Positions 14,115-23,245 of a DNA stretch of 64,000 nt are shown here, in pieces; the first letter of the stretch is position 1, and each line of letters begins with the position of its first letter. Below the pieces are notes generated by a model, which was not told the DNA's origin, did not search any database, and saw only the letters and a program-made list of their open reading frames with translations. Origin of the DNA: Variovorax sp. RA8 (GTDB lineage: Bacteria > Pseudomonadota > Gammaproteobacteria > Burkholderiales > Burkholderiaceae_C); NCBI RefSeq assembly GCF_901827175.1, contig NZ_LR594662.1:5270001-5334000 (forward strand). Direction: 5' to 3'. The translations under genes were made by a program, and so were the position numbers.

Positions 14115-14772
14115 TGCAACCTCCGCACATCCATTCACCATCGTCATAAATGCCCCCTGTCATATCTGTGTTTTGGTGGCACCAGCCACATACTGAATAA
14201 ATGGCGTAGTCCTCTTCTGCATCTCGAGAACGATCCTCAAATCCTGGCTGGAGTGACGGCAGGAGCTTTTTGTCTGGCGGACTGGCAAAGCATCCGCAGT
14301 TGGTGCACCACTGACCCCCGTGGTGCTCAATCGTGCTGGCCTTGTGGCATCGTTTGCAGACGATCACCTCTATGGCTGGAACGGCTTCAACTGAAGCAAC
14401 TTGGATGACGACAGGCACCAATTCATCAAGGCTATTGATCCGCCTGCACTGCATACCGTTTTTGTTCAGATGGTTCAGCAGTGGGTCAAAGCCCTTGTCC
14501 TTGGACAGGACGATGCACAGGGTGTCGGGTGCTGTCTCAATAGTCCGGCCAAGCTGAAAGGCGATGTGGAAGTCCAAGGCGTTCTTGCCGGTGCCTTCAA
14601 TCTTTTGAAAATCAACACGGGTGAACCTGTGAGCCGTTTCCTTCTTTCGTGAAGCCTTCGGCGGGTTCTGGTTGGCGCCCACATAAATGATTGCTCGGTA
14701 GCTCTCATCAAGTCGTGAGAGGTCGACCTTATGAACATTCTCAAGGTCAACGAGGAGGAGCGATTTGGTCAA
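14095..14772 (-). CDS. NYN/PIN-like domain protein with two zinc ribbons
   Basis: The 225-aa protein has a PIN/NYN-type fold at about 1-125. Acidic residues sit in the expected places: L-L-L-V-D-L-E-N, N-A-L-D-F-H-I-A-F and L-S-K-D-K-G-F-D-P. Two Cys4 zinc ribbons follow (C-x2-C at V-C-K-R-C and W-C-T-N-C; then V-C-G-W-C and M-C-G-G-C). This suggests a metal-dependent RNase or nucleic-acid processing enzyme with its own binding modules. It is translationally coupled to the GHKL gene by an ATGA overlap (14772-14769). An RNase inside a DNA-restriction-like operon is unusual and could be a second, abortive arm (inference). Confidence 0.75.
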   Translation of the reverse strand: MTKSLLLVDLENVHKVDLSRLDESYRAIIYVGANQNPPKASRKKETAHRFTRVDFQKIEGTGKNALDFHIAFQLGRTIETAPDTLCIVLSKDKGFDPLLNHLNKNGMQCRRINSLDELVPVVIQVASVEAVPAIEVIVCKRCHKASTIEHHGGQWCTNCGCFASPPDKKLLPSLQPGFEDRSRDAEEDYAIYSVCGWCHQNTDMTGGIYDDGEWMCGGCIGRYAR

Positions 14773-16709
14773 GCCTTGCTTTCCGCAAGTTCTGGCTGAA
14801 GGACATGCAGCGGCGACAAGAATTTATTCAGTTCGTCTTGCTGCTCAAGCAGGAATGGTGCATCTTTGACCTTGGAATGAAGATTGAGCAATCGCTTCTC
14901 TGCACGGTTCAAGATTGTGTCGTAAAGCATTGGGAAGATGGTGACTTCATCGCCTTTGGATGTCGGCTCACTCTCGCCGTCTTCTATGGCATCACCCAGC
15001 ACAAAGCAATCAACCTTTGAGTGCTTCTTGAGGTAGCCTTTACCGCGAAGCTCCTTCACATATTTCCAAACTTGGTCTTGCTCTTTTCCCCCGAGGCTGA
15101 GCCCTGTGGTCTTCAAGTCAATGATCACAAGGTGGTCGACGCCGTCTTCGTCATGCTGGGAGTTGTACGAGGGTCTTGCATAGAACCCAATGCTGCTATC
15201 TGGCAATGCAACGAAGTCAGGTCTGTTCCTGGTGCCCTTGCCTTTTTTATCACCGAATATTTGTTTGATGACCTGCGTCATGCCACGGTTGGATGTGAAT
15301 TCTATGGACTCAAACTGCGCACCAAACATCCATAAGCCGCGTTCAAAAAGTGGCTGAAGTTCATGTACTTCATCAATGCCTACCACTTTGAGCTTGATAC
15401 GAAGTTCACCAATGAGCTTGAGGCGGGTCTGGATCTCATCCAGTGCTAGCTTTGCCATGCCGATTGACCAATCACTGAGAATGGCATGCAGCGCATCCAG
15501 ATCGTCTGGTTTCTGATCATGAAGAAGCTCAAGCAACCCAAACTGAGATTTACTTTTCTCTAGATTGGTCAGCAAGGCTCCAAGCTGAACGATCTCGGAT
15601 TCGCCAAATGATGGCAGCTTGTCCACCACTTGATTAACGAAGGTCTGCACACGCTCTTTGGAGAGCAACGAAAGTCCATTGATAGAGTTACCAAGCTTTG
15701 TGAGCACATTGGATTTAAGTGCTGTCTTGCTGGCTTCGCCAGTGTCAGAAATAATTTGGCGAATGCGATCTTGCACTCTTGTGCGTGTTTCGGTCCATGC
15801 CGCATTCTCATCATTGAAGCTGTTCCAATCGCTAGCGACAGCACCTTTTTGATTGAGATAGTCGGCCTGCACAATGAAGATGAACCTCTTCGCTTCTGAG
15901 GTTCGGCCGTCCAAGATTCTCTCGTAGTCACTGCCTGACCATTTGCACTGGCCTACGGCACGGTTCTGAACCCACCATGCAATGCCATGCTGCTTGGTCG
16001 TCTTGTTTGGCTTCTTGCTATCAATATGAAGAATTTTGACGGTGCCATATCCCGGTATCTCAAGGTCTTCTTGGGACAGGAGTTCGGGGATGTCGTTAAA
16101 AGTAATGGCCTTGCCGTTGATGGATACCTTGAAGGCAGGATTGAATAGGAACCTGCTCCCAATCAGCTCTCGGGCTTGCTCTTCGGTGAACAAGTGGGAA
16201 CGAATATCTCCGGTGCCCACGATTTCAGTGCCGTGGCCGTCCTGCTTCTCGGCTTCATAGGAGATGTCCTTGATGACCAGTGGGCGAGTGCTGGAGGTGC
16301 TGACTTCACATTCAAACCGCTGTCCGTCTCTCGTGGAAGCAGTGGTGTACTTGCTGGCGAAACAGAATGAGGCGAACCGTCCCTTGCCATTTTTTCCGAA
16401 GACTGCACGGGGCGAACCCTCTACACCTGGTGGAGGTTCTGACAGTGCGCCTTCGGCGCCGATCTTGTCATAGGACATCGTTCGCCAAATGCCTTGGAAC
16501 ATCCCCAAGGTCATGCCTTTGCCGTTGTCCTTAATCTTGAACTGCTTGCCCTGTGATGTGTCGGGCCAAGTTATCTGGACATCGGTGGCATAAGCATCCC
16601 AGCAGTTGGCGACAAGCTCCACGATGGCGGTAGCAGGGTCAGTGATGATGGAGCCAGCATGGGCTTCCAAGAAACGCGGGTCGTAAAGAAGATCTTCTTG
16701 TTCCATCAT
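14769..16709 (-). CDS. GHKL (Hsp90/MutL/MORC-like) ATPase with C-terminal nuclease-like domain
   Basis: In this 646-aa protein the N-box E31-L-V-A-N35 opens the GHKL fold, followed by D61-N-G-K-G-M and a glycine-rich lid F-G-K-N-G-K-G-R-F (about 105-113). The middle part is helical. Near residues 490-545, R-P-D-F-V followed by L-V-I-I-D-L-K-T-T-G fits a PD-(D/E)XK nuclease core. GHKL ATPases dimerise on ATP binding and act as clamps on DNA. Linkage of such MutL/MORC-like proteins to restriction-type operons has been noted in comparative genomics (Iyer, Abhiman and Aravind 2008). It starts 10 bp after the GIY-YIG gene. Domain calls are by motif only. Confidence 0.82.
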   Translation of the reverse strand: MMEQEDLLYDPRFLEAHAGSIITDPATAIVELVANCWDAYATDVQITWPDTSQGKQFKIKDNGKGMTLGMFQGIWRTMSYDKIGAEGALSEPPPGVEGSPRAVFGKNGKGRFASFCFASKYTTASTRDGQRFECEVSTSSTRPLVIKDISYEAEKQDGHGTEIVGTGDIRSHLFTEEQARELIGSRFLFNPAFKVSINGKAITFNDIPELLSQEDLEIPGYGTVKILHIDSKKPNKTTKQHGIAWWVQNRAVGQCKWSGSDYERILDGRTSEAKRFIFIVQADYLNQKGAVASDWNSFNDENAAWTETRTRVQDRIRQIISDTGEASKTALKSNVLTKLGNSINGLSLLSKERVQTFVNQVVDKLPSFGESEIVQLGALLTNLEKSKSQFGLLELLHDQKPDDLDALHAILSDWSIGMAKLALDEIQTRLKLIGELRIKLKVVGIDEVHELQPLFERGLWMFGAQFESIEFTSNRGMTQVIKQIFGDKKGKGTRNRPDFVALPDSSIGFYARPSYNSQHDEDGVDHLVIIDLKTTGLSLGGKEQDQVWKYVKELRGKGYLKKHSKVDCFVLGDAIEDGESEPTSKGDEVTIFPMLYDTILNRAEKRLLNLHSKVKDAPFLLEQQDELNKFLSPLHVLQPELAESKA

Positions 16710-16719
16710 CTTGTCTTTC

Positions 16720-17877
16720 TTAATCTCGTTCTACGACTTGCTCAGTGTCGCCGTCATAGCGGTAGTGCACGATTTCGCCATTTATAAGGAGCTGGATTGC
16801 AAGCTCTATGCAGTCAATCGGTGCTATGAACCATTCTCTGGGAACATGCAGCTTGCCCATGCTGTCTGTCACTTTGAGGTCTAGGCAATATTTACCAAAA
16901 AAAGTGTGCAGCAGATTTTCAAACTTCTGCGGGTTTAGGTTGTAGCACTGAAAGACAGACACGATCTTGACCGGCGCCATCAAGTAGGTTGGCTCCTTTG
17001 CCGCGTTCTTGATTCGGTCTTCAACGGTGGTTGTGGAGAAGCCGATCTTGAAGAGGTTCGTGATGGCTTTGACTTCAGGGAGCTGGCTTACTGATTTCAG
17101 TACATAGACAAAACCAGTGGACAGGTCATCTGGTTTAATCAGCTCCAGCTCTTCCAAAGCCTTCTCATGGTTGTCAAGAATGCGCCTGCCCGATGGGTCC
17201 TTATAGAGTTCTGTCGCCAGTGAGCGAAGCAACATGTTGGACTCAGTGCCATTGTCAAAAATAATACGAAGGCGAGCATTCACCTTTTTATTTTTAACTT
17301 CTTTCTCACCGACTTCGGCAATGAAACACACGATGCCATGCAGCACGAAGAAGTGACCTGGCTTGATTTGTTGTTCACCCGTGAAAGCACGCATCTCACG
17401 AATGCCAGCTTTGAGTTCTCGGTGGCACAGGTCAAAAAGCGGCTCAAACTGAGGGAAGTCCATGCAAGGCTTGCGAGATGCAATCTTGTCGGGCATCTTC
17501 ATGGTGGCTGGCACATGCTTCAAGGTGAAGATGCTTTCCTCACCCGGACCCAGTAAACCCAGCTCGTCATCGTCGTAGATGTCGTCCACCGTCTCCACAA
17601 CTTTTTTCAGGAGCTGGTGGGTGTCTATGGCACGAAGTGAATCTGACTTGAGCTTGCTGGAGCGAATGCTTGCCAAACGGCTGTTGAGCTTGAATTCATG
17701 CATGTCTGCATGGTTGGGCTCAGGCTCCTTGCCGTGCTTGGCTACAAAGGCTTCTATCTCCTTGAACGAAGCGACAAGGCGATGGTCTGCCGTCATCGCA
17801 GGGGTGGCGAGTGGCTTCACCTTGAGCAAGTCAAGGTCATCATCCTCCACGAGCTTGAGCAAGTCTTCCTTCTTCAT
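16720..17877 (-). CDS. GIY-YIG family nuclease
   Basis: The 385-aa protein carries a C-terminal GIY-YIG domain of the T5orf172/MUG113 type at about 256-350: F-V-Y-V-L-K-S (GIY part), F-K-I-G-F-S-T (YIG part), the catalytic arginine in V-E-D-R-I and the metal-binding glutamate in K-F-E-N-L-L-H. The N-terminal 250 residues are unassigned and may bind the helicase or DNA. I chose the ATG at 17877 because it makes an ATGA overlap with the helicase stop; a longer frame reaches 18006 inside the helicase gene. It is a candidate effector nuclease of the operon. Confidence 0.82.
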   Translation of the reverse strand: MKKEDLLKLVEDDDLDLLKVKPLATPAMTADHRLVASFKEIEAFVAKHGKEPEPNHADMHEFKLNSRLASIRSSKLKSDSLRAIDTHQLLKKVVETVDDIYDDDELGLLGPGEESIFTLKHVPATMKMPDKIASRKPCMDFPQFEPLFDLCHRELKAGIREMRAFTGEQQIKPGHFFVLHGIVCFIAEVGEKEVKNKKVNARLRIIFDNGTESNMLLRSLATELYKDPSGRRILDNHEKALEELELIKPDDLSTGFVYVLKSVSQLPEVKAITNLFKIGFSTTTVEDRIKNAAKEPTYLMAPVKIVSVFQCYNLNPQKFENLLHTFFGKYCLDLKVTDSMGKLHVPREWFIAPIDCIELAIQLLINGEIVHYRYDGDTEQVVERD

Positions 17878-19793
17878 ACGCCCTGCTGTCTTCGCTGGTT
17901 GCGGATGTAGATGAGGGCTTGCCCCATGCGAGCTTCCAGAGCATCGTTGGACTGCGGGTCTGGTGGGTTGCCATGAATCTTGGTGAACTCTTTGACCTTC
18001 GGCCAAAGCAACACAGCTTCCTCAGGTGTCATGACGATCCGAGTAGCTTCAATAGCCTCTTGGATGGTCTTCAGGACATTGGCAGTCACTGACTTGGACA
18101 GGATTTCAAAAGCCGACTGGAAAGGATTGATCCGGTCAATCAGGTCAATGTGCAAGTCGTCAATATTTACGAACTTGCCAGCCATTTTGATGAATCTGCG
18201 ATCCCCGTCTTCCTTAAACTCGCCACTCTTCAAAACTGAGTCGGCCACGATGTGCTGGCGAACACTTTCAATCTCGTCATCCGTGAGGTCTGGATAGCGA
18301 AGCTTGATAATTTTCGGTATGAGAACCTTGTTTATGACTTCAGGATCAACATTTCCTGGAATCGCCTTGAGCATCGTGTCATCTTGAAGAATGACAGCTT
18401 TCATGTCGTTCAGGTCTTGCTCAATGATGTCCTTGAGCTTCTTGCTGGAAGGCTCCTTGAAGCCTCCAATTTTTACTTCGCCCGGTCCAGCCTTGTCATC
18501 ATCATTGAGCTTGGTCTTGAACTTGAAGTTCGGCGCAAGAACCTGCTCCATCAGGAGGGAACAAGTAATCGCCTTGAGCATATTGTTGACAGCCAGCTTG
18601 ACCAAATCATCATGAGCATCTGGTTGAGCTATCAGATTGGTGAACTGGGCATGGGACTTGTTCGGACTATCGCGGGTGCATCGGCCAATGATCTGAATAA
18701 TTTCGGTGAGGGACCCACGATAGCCCACGGTTAATGCGTGTTCACAGAATGACCAGTCAAAGCCTTCCTTCGCCATACCTAATGCAATGATGAGATCTAG
18801 CTCTTCAGGGGTCTTAATGGTGCGGAGAAAGTTGACTACCTTATCTCTGGCTCGTGGTTCGTCGTAGACCAAATCAGCAACCCGAATGATCTTGCCATCT
18901 GTGTGCCTTCTGACATTGATAACCCCTGTCTCAGAATCTTGAGATTGGACGATACCTATGATGTCCAGAATACTTCCGACCTCGTCGCCTTTTTCCTTGG
19001 TGGATTCACCTGAACGAACATGGGGAATGTGAAGGATGGTCTTCTTGTCGGTGTCCAACACATCGGCAATCGCACTGAGGTATTTCTTTTGGTAGAAGTG
19101 ATACCCAATGCCCAATGACTTCATGTAGGTGTAGCCGTTCAACTGCTCGTAATAGTTATAGGTCACTTTCACGAACTTGGCTTCATCTTCAGGCAACAAC
19201 ACCGGCACGCTGTCGCCACGGAAATATGAGCCAGTCATGGCAACGATGTGCACCTTGGACTTCTGCATAACACTCCGAAGCAAGAACCCAAGCTTGCTAT
19301 CGGCGTCTGCTGAGACATGGTGGAACTCGTCAATGGCAAGTACGCAGTTATCTAATGCTTCCTCTTCAATCGCTTCAAAAGCAAATCTGAGGGTGGCATG
19401 GGTGCAGATCAGGATGTCGCTGTCATCCTTGAGAAAATTCTTGAAGGCTGTGACCTTGCTGGAGTCACCACCTGGTGTGCACAGATTGTTCTCAGGCTTC
19501 ACTACCCAGTCTGTGAAGAAGCCATGCTGGGAAAGAGGGGTAGATGCAAATGATGAGCCAATAGAGCGCTCAGGCACGGCAATGATGGCCTTCTTGACGC
19601 CTTGCTTGTGGATCTTGTCCAAGGCCAGGAACATAAGAGCGCGGCTCTTGCCTGAAGCTGGGGGAGCCTTCAGCAATAGGTACTGCTCATTGCGTGCTTC
19701 GTAGGCACGTGCCTGCATCTCACGCATGCCCATATCGTTGAGCTTCGTGCTTTCACCTGTCTGGTGATATTGGACTTCAACAAGATTAGGCAT
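17874..19793 (-). CDS. Superfamily 2 DEAD/DEAH-type helicase
   Basis: The 639-aa protein has a Q-like motif (M-R-E-M-Q-A-R-A-Y), Walker A A-P-P-A-S-G-K-S (43-50) and Walker B D-E-F-H-H (155-159). Motif III is M-T-G-S-Y-F-R-G and motif VI is Q-I-I-G-R-C-T-R-D. The DEFH box and overall plan resemble restriction-associated translocases (type III Res or type I HsdR motor) more than RNA helicases. No nuclease domain is fused; nucleases are encoded by the next genes. It overlaps the methyltransferase gene by 8 bp. Expected to translocate on DNA using ATP. Confidence 0.88.
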   Translation of the reverse strand: MPNLVEVQYHQTGESTKLNDMGMREMQARAYEARNEQYLLLKAPPASGKSRALMFLALDKIHKQGVKKAIIAVPERSIGSSFASTPLSQHGFFTDWVVKPENNLCTPGGDSSKVTAFKNFLKDDSDILICTHATLRFAFEAIEEEALDNCVLAIDEFHHVSADADSKLGFLLRSVMQKSKVHIVAMTGSYFRGDSVPVLLPEDEAKFVKVTYNYYEQLNGYTYMKSLGIGYHFYQKKYLSAIADVLDTDKKTILHIPHVRSGESTKEKGDEVGSILDIIGIVQSQDSETGVINVRRHTDGKIIRVADLVYDEPRARDKVVNFLRTIKTPEELDLIIALGMAKEGFDWSFCEHALTVGYRGSLTEIIQIIGRCTRDSPNKSHAQFTNLIAQPDAHDDLVKLAVNNMLKAITCSLLMEQVLAPNFKFKTKLNDDDKAGPGEVKIGGFKEPSSKKLKDIIEQDLNDMKAVILQDDTMLKAIPGNVDPEVINKVLIPKIIKLRYPDLTDDEIESVRQHIVADSVLKSGEFKEDGDRRFIKMAGKFVNIDDLHIDLIDRINPFQSAFEILSKSVTANVLKTIQEAIEATRIVMTPEEAVLLWPKVKEFTKIHGNPPDPQSNDALEARMGQALIYIRNQRRQQGV

Positions 19794-22440
19794 GGATGGT
19801 CCCTTTGGTCATTTTTGTGTAGAGCTTGAAGATCGCAGTAAGCCTGTCTTCATCGGTGACATCACCAGTCAATCCATAAGCTGACTCAACAACCGAGTCC
19901 AGCTCAAGGTGGGCATCCAGCAACTCTGGGGGCATTAGATCGGGGTCGTACAATTTCGCCAAGGTCATTTCGCTGTATGACTCGCGCACGGTCAGAATCT
20001 TGCCTACAGCAACCGTGAGCTTCTTTTTAATGCTGTCATTGAGGACTGGCACAGGAAAATTGTTGTACAACAATGCGGAAGAATATCTATAGTCGTTCTT
20101 AAGTTTGCCGCCAACTGCTTCAATCCAAATCATGTGAAATCTTGAGGCGAGCAATCCAAAAACTATTGGAGTTGCATTAGGAACCACGTAAATTTGGTTT
20201 GATGCAACGACTTCTGATTGCAAGAACTCAATCGGCAAGTACTTTCTTCTTTCGGAAGAAACAGTTGGCACTGCCAGATAATTTTGAGTAGGCTGCCTGA
20301 TCTCGGCAAAGAGATGTGAGGTTGCTGCAAGCTTTTTCGTCGTTGCACGGTCACTGTTGCTGCGCCAAGTTTTAACTTTCTCGTAGCGCATACGAATAGG
20401 GCGGCACTTTAGCGCTTCTTCCAGATTATCCTTAAGCCACAGACAATACCTTTCCTCACCATGCAGCAATTCTCTGGCTCCGATAAACGGACGAAGGAAC
20501 TTGGAAGCGGTGGGACATTCCTGTCGTATTGCCGATGCTTCGTTGGCTGTGAGTGTGTAGTTGCCATCATCTAAGGCGAAGCTTCCATAGTTGATGGGTG
20601 GCAAAGCTGATAGGCCCGTTTTTCTAGGGTAGATGAACAGGTTTTCCGCATCGGCAAGATAAGCATTGATGTTCTTTGCTTTCTTGCGCAGGCCGTCATC
20701 AAAGATGAACTTATCTTCTTGTGAAACATGCCGAAGGCCGACGATTACACAAATAACTGCTGCGTTCTTCTTTGCACTGTTTTCCCACTTAAATGAGAGA
20801 TGGCAGAAGAAAATCTCAAGACCTTTCCCGAACAGTAGAGGCCACAAGATCGCCACCTGTACCCCTTGTGTCAGGGAGTTGGTTGATACAAATGCAAAGC
20901 GAACATTTGTTTTCTCGGCGTATTCAGCCGCTTTAAGGAACCACACTGCGATGTAGTCTAAGTCCCCACTACCTTGAATCTTTGAAAAGCTCAGCTCCAC
21001 ATCTGTTTTCTGCTCGGATGATTGTTGCCGTGCTCCGAGGTAAGGAGGGTTGCCAAGAACGTAGATTTCCTCATCGTTGTGGGCAGGGCATACACTTTGC
21101 CAAGGCGTGCGTGCTGCATTCCCGCATTTGACATTTCCACTCGGTTTCAGTGGCAGAGTGGGTGAGGTGGTCTTAAAGCGGGCATAGAAGATCACATTCA
21201 TCTGATGCTCTGCTAACCACAGGGCCAGCGTCGCAATCTCAGATGCGAAGTCATCAAGTTCAATGCCGTAAAACTGGCTCAGTCTGATTCCGCTCAACGA
21301 GAAGGAATGCTGTTGATTTAATGCTGCCAACGCCTCAAGAATCTCCATTTCCAGCTTGCGCAGCTCCTTGTAGGTAATAATCAAGAAATTGCCAGAACCG
21401 CAAGCTGGGTCAAATATCTTGATTTTTGTGAGCCGTGAAAGCAACTCCTCCAGCTTTTTTGCATTACCTCTGTGTGAGTCTAGGTCTTCATGCAGAGCAT
21501 CTAAAAATAGCGGGCCAGCTACTTTCATGATGTTCTGGTATGAGGTGTAGTGCATCCCCATATTGCCCCGTTGCTCAACATCAACCACGGCCTGGAACAT
21601 AGAGCCGAAGATGTCAGGATTGATCTCTGACCAATCCAAGTCCAAGCCGCAACGAATCAGGAGTTCGCGGCTGCGCTTGTTGAAGGCTGGGACAGGGACA
21701 TGTTTCTCAAACAAGCCACCATTCACATATGGGAATTTCTCGTAGTAGCTTGGTGTGCCGTCACGGCTTTCCTCATCAAGAACCTTGAAGAGCCCTTGAA
21801 GGTATTCAGCAAGGTCGCTACCGTCTGCACTGGTGTGAGACTCAATGCTCTTGCTGAATAGCTTCGCTTCAAAGATCGTGGTGTCTTCTGCAAAGTAGCA
21901 GAACAACAAGCGAGACAAGAAAACGTTGAGGCTGTGGCGCTGCTCATCGTTCTGAACTGGATTTTGCTCAAGGATCAGGTCATAAAGCTTTGCCATCTTC
22001 TCGGCGGCTTTGACATCGGCAGGGCTGTCTTGAGTCTGCTTTGACTTCTCCATACCTGCCCATGGCAGGAAGAAATCAAACTTGCTTGCTAGCTCTACGA
22101 ATGCAATATCCAAAGACTCTTCAGTCTTTGTGTCGTATGCATAGAATTTGTCAAAGTTCGTAGCAATGATGAATCTGGGTTTGTGCTTCTTGACTTGATC
22201 AGCCTGCTTCATCTGTTCCAAGATTTGGGCAGGCTGATGAATGCCACTGTGAGTGAAGTACACATTGCTCTTCCAAAGAACATAGTCCTTATCCTTGGAA
22301 ATGTTGTACTCGCCAGCCTGCAACCTGGTCACTGAAGCCTTGGGTTTGCCATAGGCAGTCAGCAAGTCATAGATGAAGGTTTCTGGTTTGGCGTGAAGAA
22401 GAAGGTTGCGAACGCCTTCAGCAATTTGAGCAATGTGCAT
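19786..22440 (-). CDS. MmeI/YeeA-like N6-adenine DNA methyltransferase
   Basis: In this 884-aa protein motif I is F-D-P-A-C-G-S-G-N-F near residue 345, and motif IV N-P-P-Y is near 464 within V-L-G-N-P-P-Y-L-G. The N-terminal region (F-I-Y-D-L-L-T-A-Y-G-K-P and P-R-F-I-I-A-T-N-F-D) matches the type IIG/IIL architecture of MmeI/YeeA relatives. The C-terminal 300 residues would hold target recognition. I do not see a clear PD-(D/E)XK catalytic triad at the N-terminus, so cleavage may be delegated to the operon's separate nucleases. It would modify adenine at a self-chosen asymmetric site, providing self/non-self marking. Confidence 0.87.
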   Translation of the reverse strand: MHIAQIAEGVRNLLLHAKPETFIYDLLTAYGKPKASVTRLQAGEYNISKDKDYVLWKSNVYFTHSGIHQPAQILEQMKQADQVKKHKPRFIIATNFDKFYAYDTKTEESLDIAFVELASKFDFFLPWAGMEKSKQTQDSPADVKAAEKMAKLYDLILEQNPVQNDEQRHSLNVFLSRLLFCYFAEDTTIFEAKLFSKSIESHTSADGSDLAEYLQGLFKVLDEESRDGTPSYYEKFPYVNGGLFEKHVPVPAFNKRSRELLIRCGLDLDWSEINPDIFGSMFQAVVDVEQRGNMGMHYTSYQNIMKVAGPLFLDALHEDLDSHRGNAKKLEELLSRLTKIKIFDPACGSGNFLIITYKELRKLEMEILEALAALNQQHSFSLSGIRLSQFYGIELDDFASEIATLALWLAEHQMNVIFYARFKTTSPTLPLKPSGNVKCGNAARTPWQSVCPAHNDEEIYVLGNPPYLGARQQSSEQKTDVELSFSKIQGSGDLDYIAVWFLKAAEYAEKTNVRFAFVSTNSLTQGVQVAILWPLLFGKGLEIFFCHLSFKWENSAKKNAAVICVIVGLRHVSQEDKFIFDDGLRKKAKNINAYLADAENLFIYPRKTGLSALPPINYGSFALDDGNYTLTANEASAIRQECPTASKFLRPFIGARELLHGEERYCLWLKDNLEEALKCRPIRMRYEKVKTWRSNSDRATTKKLAATSHLFAEIRQPTQNYLAVPTVSSERRKYLPIEFLQSEVVASNQIYVVPNATPIVFGLLASRFHMIWIEAVGGKLKNDYRYSSALLYNNFPVPVLNDSIKKKLTVAVGKILTVRESYSEMTLAKLYDPDLMPPELLDAHLELDSVVESAYGLTGDVTDEDRLTAIFKLYTKMTKGTIHA

Positions 22441-22501
22441 ATTTTTTTAATGTTGACCACTGTTTTCAGACTTGGTGAGCTAGCAAGTCTGATTAATGTC
22501 T

Positions 22502-23245
22502 CTAACGGATTGAATCGCTAAAAATTTCACCCGAAGTCAATGGCTCGCCTTCATATACAGGATGAAACTGAGTGCGCCACGGAGAGCCATCGGGGAATAA
22601 GGTGATGTCAATGTCTTCTTCAAGCTTGACCAAACTATCGCGATCATTGAAGTCAATCTCAACGTCAAGGCCGTTTTCTTCATCAACTTGTAGATCGGCA
22701 GTCAGCCTTGACCCATCTACCTTAATGTCCTTTGGGTTTAAGTCATAAGGGGCAATGAACCATTTAAAGTATTCTTCAATCGAGTCAATGATGCGGATGT
22801 CTGCACCTAGACCTCTACGCATTTCCCCAATGTAGACACAGATATATGCTTGAATCTTTCTTGGCTCCTCTGATTCAAGTTCATCGTCTTCTTCATAAGA
22901 CTCTATCTGATCATCTAGAACTTGATACAGCTTCGCCAAATCAGGATTGACATCATCTGCCTTACTTAGGCCATTTAGAAAGTTGTTGAAAGCCCTCAAG
23001 CCCTTGATGGCGGTCGGATCGTTGCGACAAGTATTGCCAAAAAGCCTGACCGCACGTGTGCCTTCCTCTAACTTGTCGGAAGTGCTAAGCAAGCCATCTT
23101 CATAAAGCTGGATGATTAAATGTGCAGTTTCTTGAAAGATTGGCTTTATCCTGTCTTTGCTAAGTTCAGCATGAATTGCTGGATAATCTTTCTTGGCTGT
23201 TTCAAGGAAATCGTCAATGGTTTTTATATTTGACTTCGTTGTCAT
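22502..23245 (-). CDS. Hypothetical acidic protein of the GHKL-helicase operon
   Basis: The 247-aa protein is helical at the N-terminus, with an acidic linker (Y-E-E-D-D-E-L-E-S-E-E near residue 118). Its C-terminal part is strand-rich, with repeated acidic hairpins (V-D-E-E-N-G-L-D-V-E-I-D-F). No known domain is recognised. Its start overlaps the HTH-ankyrin stop (ATGA at 23245-23242) and a 61-bp gap separates it from the methyltransferase. A DNA-mimic or regulator role would suit the charge, but there is no direct support. Confidence 0.7.
   Translation of the reverse strand: MTTKSNIKTIDDFLETAKKDYPAIHAELSKDRIKPIFQETAHLIIQLYEDGLLSTSDKLEEGTRAVRLFGNTCRNDPTAIKGLRAFNNFLNGLSKADDVNPDLAKLYQVLDDQIESYEEDDELESEEPRKIQAYICVYIGEMRRGLGADIRIIDSIEEYFKWFIAPYDLNPKDIKVDGSRLTADLQVDEENGLDVEIDFNDRDSLVKLEEDIDITLFPDGSPWRTQFHPVYEGEPLTSGEIFSDSIR

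Noticed and set aside
19786..22440. Reading the methyltransferase as BREX PglX or a type I HsdM
   Set aside because: No PglZ, BrxL, HsdS or HsdR partner is present, and the N-terminal Y-G-K-P and A-T-N-F-D segments fit the MmeI/YeeA type better.
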